Shown here piece by piece: positions 51,650 through 52,817 of a stretch of DNA of 52,817 nt (its first letter is position 1; each line of letters begins with the position of its first letter). Both the position numbers and the translations under genes were made by a program. The notes beneath the pieces are model-generated. The model saw only the letters and a list, made by a program, of their open reading frames with translations, was not told where the DNA came from and searched no databases. Origin of the DNA: Aequorivita aurantiaca (GTDB lineage: Bacteria; Bacteroidota; Bacteroidia; Flavobacteriales; Flavobacteriaceae); NCBI RefSeq assembly GCF_030410135.1, contig NZ_JAUGQQ010000012.1, positions 1 through 52,817 of the forward strand, in the 5' to 3' direction.

Positions 51650-52634
51650 ACTGGCTGCCCACGGTCGCAATCCCACGGCTATTGACATCCTTCCATCAAA
51701 GTTGGAAGCGGAGGGATTTAGCGCATTAACCGCTTCCTCCCAAGAAAATAAATTCCTCCGATTGTTCGATATGATCTGGGTTACCTTCAGTAATAGAAAA
51801 AACATAGATCTTGTACTCATCGACACCTACAGTACTCAGAATTTTTTATTTGCCGTCATCATCGCCGCCTTATGCCGGTTTTATAAATTGCCCTACATCC
51901 CAATATTGCACGGGGGCAATCTGCCTAATCGATTAAAGAAAAATCAGTCTGCTACGAAAAAACTCTTTGGAAATGCCCTCACCAATGTCGCCCCTTCCCA
52001 ATATATGATGAAGCATTTTCAAGAGGCCGGATTCCAAAACCTTACCTATATTCCCAATGCTCTAAACATAGAAGCATACCCGTTTCACCTGCGGGAAACT
52101 ATAACCCCAAAACTATTCTGGTTGCGGTCCTTCTCAGAAATATACAACCCTTCCCTTGCCTTAGAAATTGTATCCCTTCTCAAAAAAAAGGGAAGTGATG
52201 TTTCCCTGACAATGATAGGTCCCGATAAGGAAGGATCGATGCATCATTATAAAAAAACTGTTTCCCAGCTTGATCTTCCCATTCTTTTCCCAGGACAATT
52301 GCAAAAAGCGGAATGGATTCCCCTTTCCAAGAATTTTGATATTTTTATAAACACAACCAATTTCGACAATATGCCTCTAAGCGTTATGGAGGCCATGGCG
52401 CTTGGATTCCCAGTTATTTCCACCAATGTGGGCGGCATGCCTTATTTAATTGAGGATGGTGTAGATGGCATCTTGGTACCTCCCAACAATGCCCAACTTT
52501 TTGTAAATGCCATTGAACAACTTTGCCAAAACCCCATAAAGGCCCAACAAATAGCACAAAACGCCCGAAAGAAGATAGAAACTTTCCATTGGGAAATCGT
52601 AAAACATAAATGGATAAACCTTTTGGATGATTGA
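51612..52634 (+). CDS. Glycosyltransferase family 4
   Basis: 340 residues. LLYIGNKLAAHGRNPTAIDI, YIPILHGGNLPNRL, NVAPSQYMMKHFQEAGF and MPLSVMEAMALGFPVISTNV, GGMPYLIEDGVDGILV. It is a short GT4. The ATG at 51612 lies inside the polymerase gene, so the two are coupled. Confidence 0.93.
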   Translation: MPRRKKLLYIGNKLAAHGRNPTAIDILPSKLEAEGFSALTASSQENKFLRLFDMIWVTFSNRKNIDLVLIDTYSTQNFLFAVIIAALCRFYKLPYIPILHGGNLPNRLKKNQSATKKLFGNALTNVAPSQYMMKHFQEAGFQNLTYIPNALNIEAYPFHLRETITPKLFWLRSFSEIYNPSLALEIVSLLKKKGSDVSLTMIGPDKEGSMHHYKKTVSQLDLPILFPGQLQKAEWIPLSKNFDIFINTTNFDNMPLSVMEAMALGFPVISTNVGGMPYLIEDGVDGILVPPNNAQLFVNAIEQLCQNPIKAQQIAQNARKKIETFHWEIVKHKWINLLDD

Positions 52635-52654
52635 AATTTGGGTAAATTTGGGGG

Positions 52655-52817
52655 ATACAGTAATCAGGTATCAATTATCCGTTACCCATAATTATAAATT
52701 ATAGTTATTCAATACCCAATACCCAATAACCAATAACCAATAACCAATAACCAATAACCAATAACCAATAATCAATAATCAAATAACCAATAATCAAATA
52801 CCCAATAACCAATACCC
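52655..52817. repeat. ACCAATAACCAATAACC tandem repeats at right edge
   Basis: About fifteen imperfect copies of ACCAATA/ATCAATA run to the window end. Similar words occur at 48823-49160. Confidence 0.92.

Noticed and set aside
1-52817. tRNA, rRNA or riboswitch genes
   Set aside because: I looked for cloverleaf and conserved rRNA or aptamer motifs in the gaps and saw none; a covariance-model scan was not possible here.

Overview
The window looks like chromosomal DNA of a marine-type Flavobacteriia (phylum Bacteroidota). Evidence: moderate to low G+C, promoters of the Bacteroidota type (TTTG-N19-TAnnTTTG), genes without strong Shine-Dalgarno sequences, secreted proteins built from HYR/Ig-like repeats, and family-typical genes (DUF6266, DUF559, four-helix-bundle, Wza/Wzc). 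It is mainly one large surface-polysaccharide (capsule/exopolysaccharide/O-antigen) locus with housekeeping and cell-surface genes on its left side.

Layout. 1-9530 is all minus strand: a giant secreted Ig/HYR-repeat adhesin that runs off the left edge and carries a galactose/rhamnose-binding (SUEL) lectin domain nested inside one repeat; a tail-collar (MdpB-like) protein; a Tat-exported intradiol-dioxygenase-like protein; a LolD/MacB-type ATPase; a SAM methyltransferase; and an ABC-F ATPase. From 9663 nearly everything is on the plus strand: promoter, wza, wzc, a 131-bp-period repeat array with an embedded DUF559 nuclease, tviB/tviC-type genes for UDP-GalNAcA, a secreted S74-peptidase fibre-like protein, a broken XRE regulator, the ABC exporter wzm/wzt (split by a four-helix-bundle gene in short repeats), then sulfotransferase, methyltransferases, a DegT aminotransferase with a NeuD/PglD-like acyltransferase, and eighteen putative glycosyltransferases (six GT2, nine GT4, one GT32, one exostosin-like, one GT8-like). 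A Wzy/WaaL-like membrane protein lies near the right end.

How the genes fit together. TviB and TviC make UDP-GlcNAcA and UDP-GalNAcA. DegT plus the hexapeptide acyltransferase make an N-acylated amino sugar. The glycosyltransferases assemble the chain; sulfotransferase and methyltransferases decorate it. Wzm/Wzt (with a C-terminal glycan-binding domain) move it across the inner membrane, and Wzc/Wza control length and outer-membrane export. No Wzx flippase is seen in the window.

The most unusual aspect is not a classical pathway gene. Four times a small non-polysaccharide gene (DUF559 PD-(D/E)XK nuclease, GIY-YIG nuclease, two S23/Avd-like four-helix-bundle proteins) sits between polysaccharide genes and is wrapped in its own private repeat family. 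Many other gene junctions carry a different degenerate short-word repeat. This suggests repeat-borne small-gene cassettes that colonise, and possibly help reshuffle, the locus.
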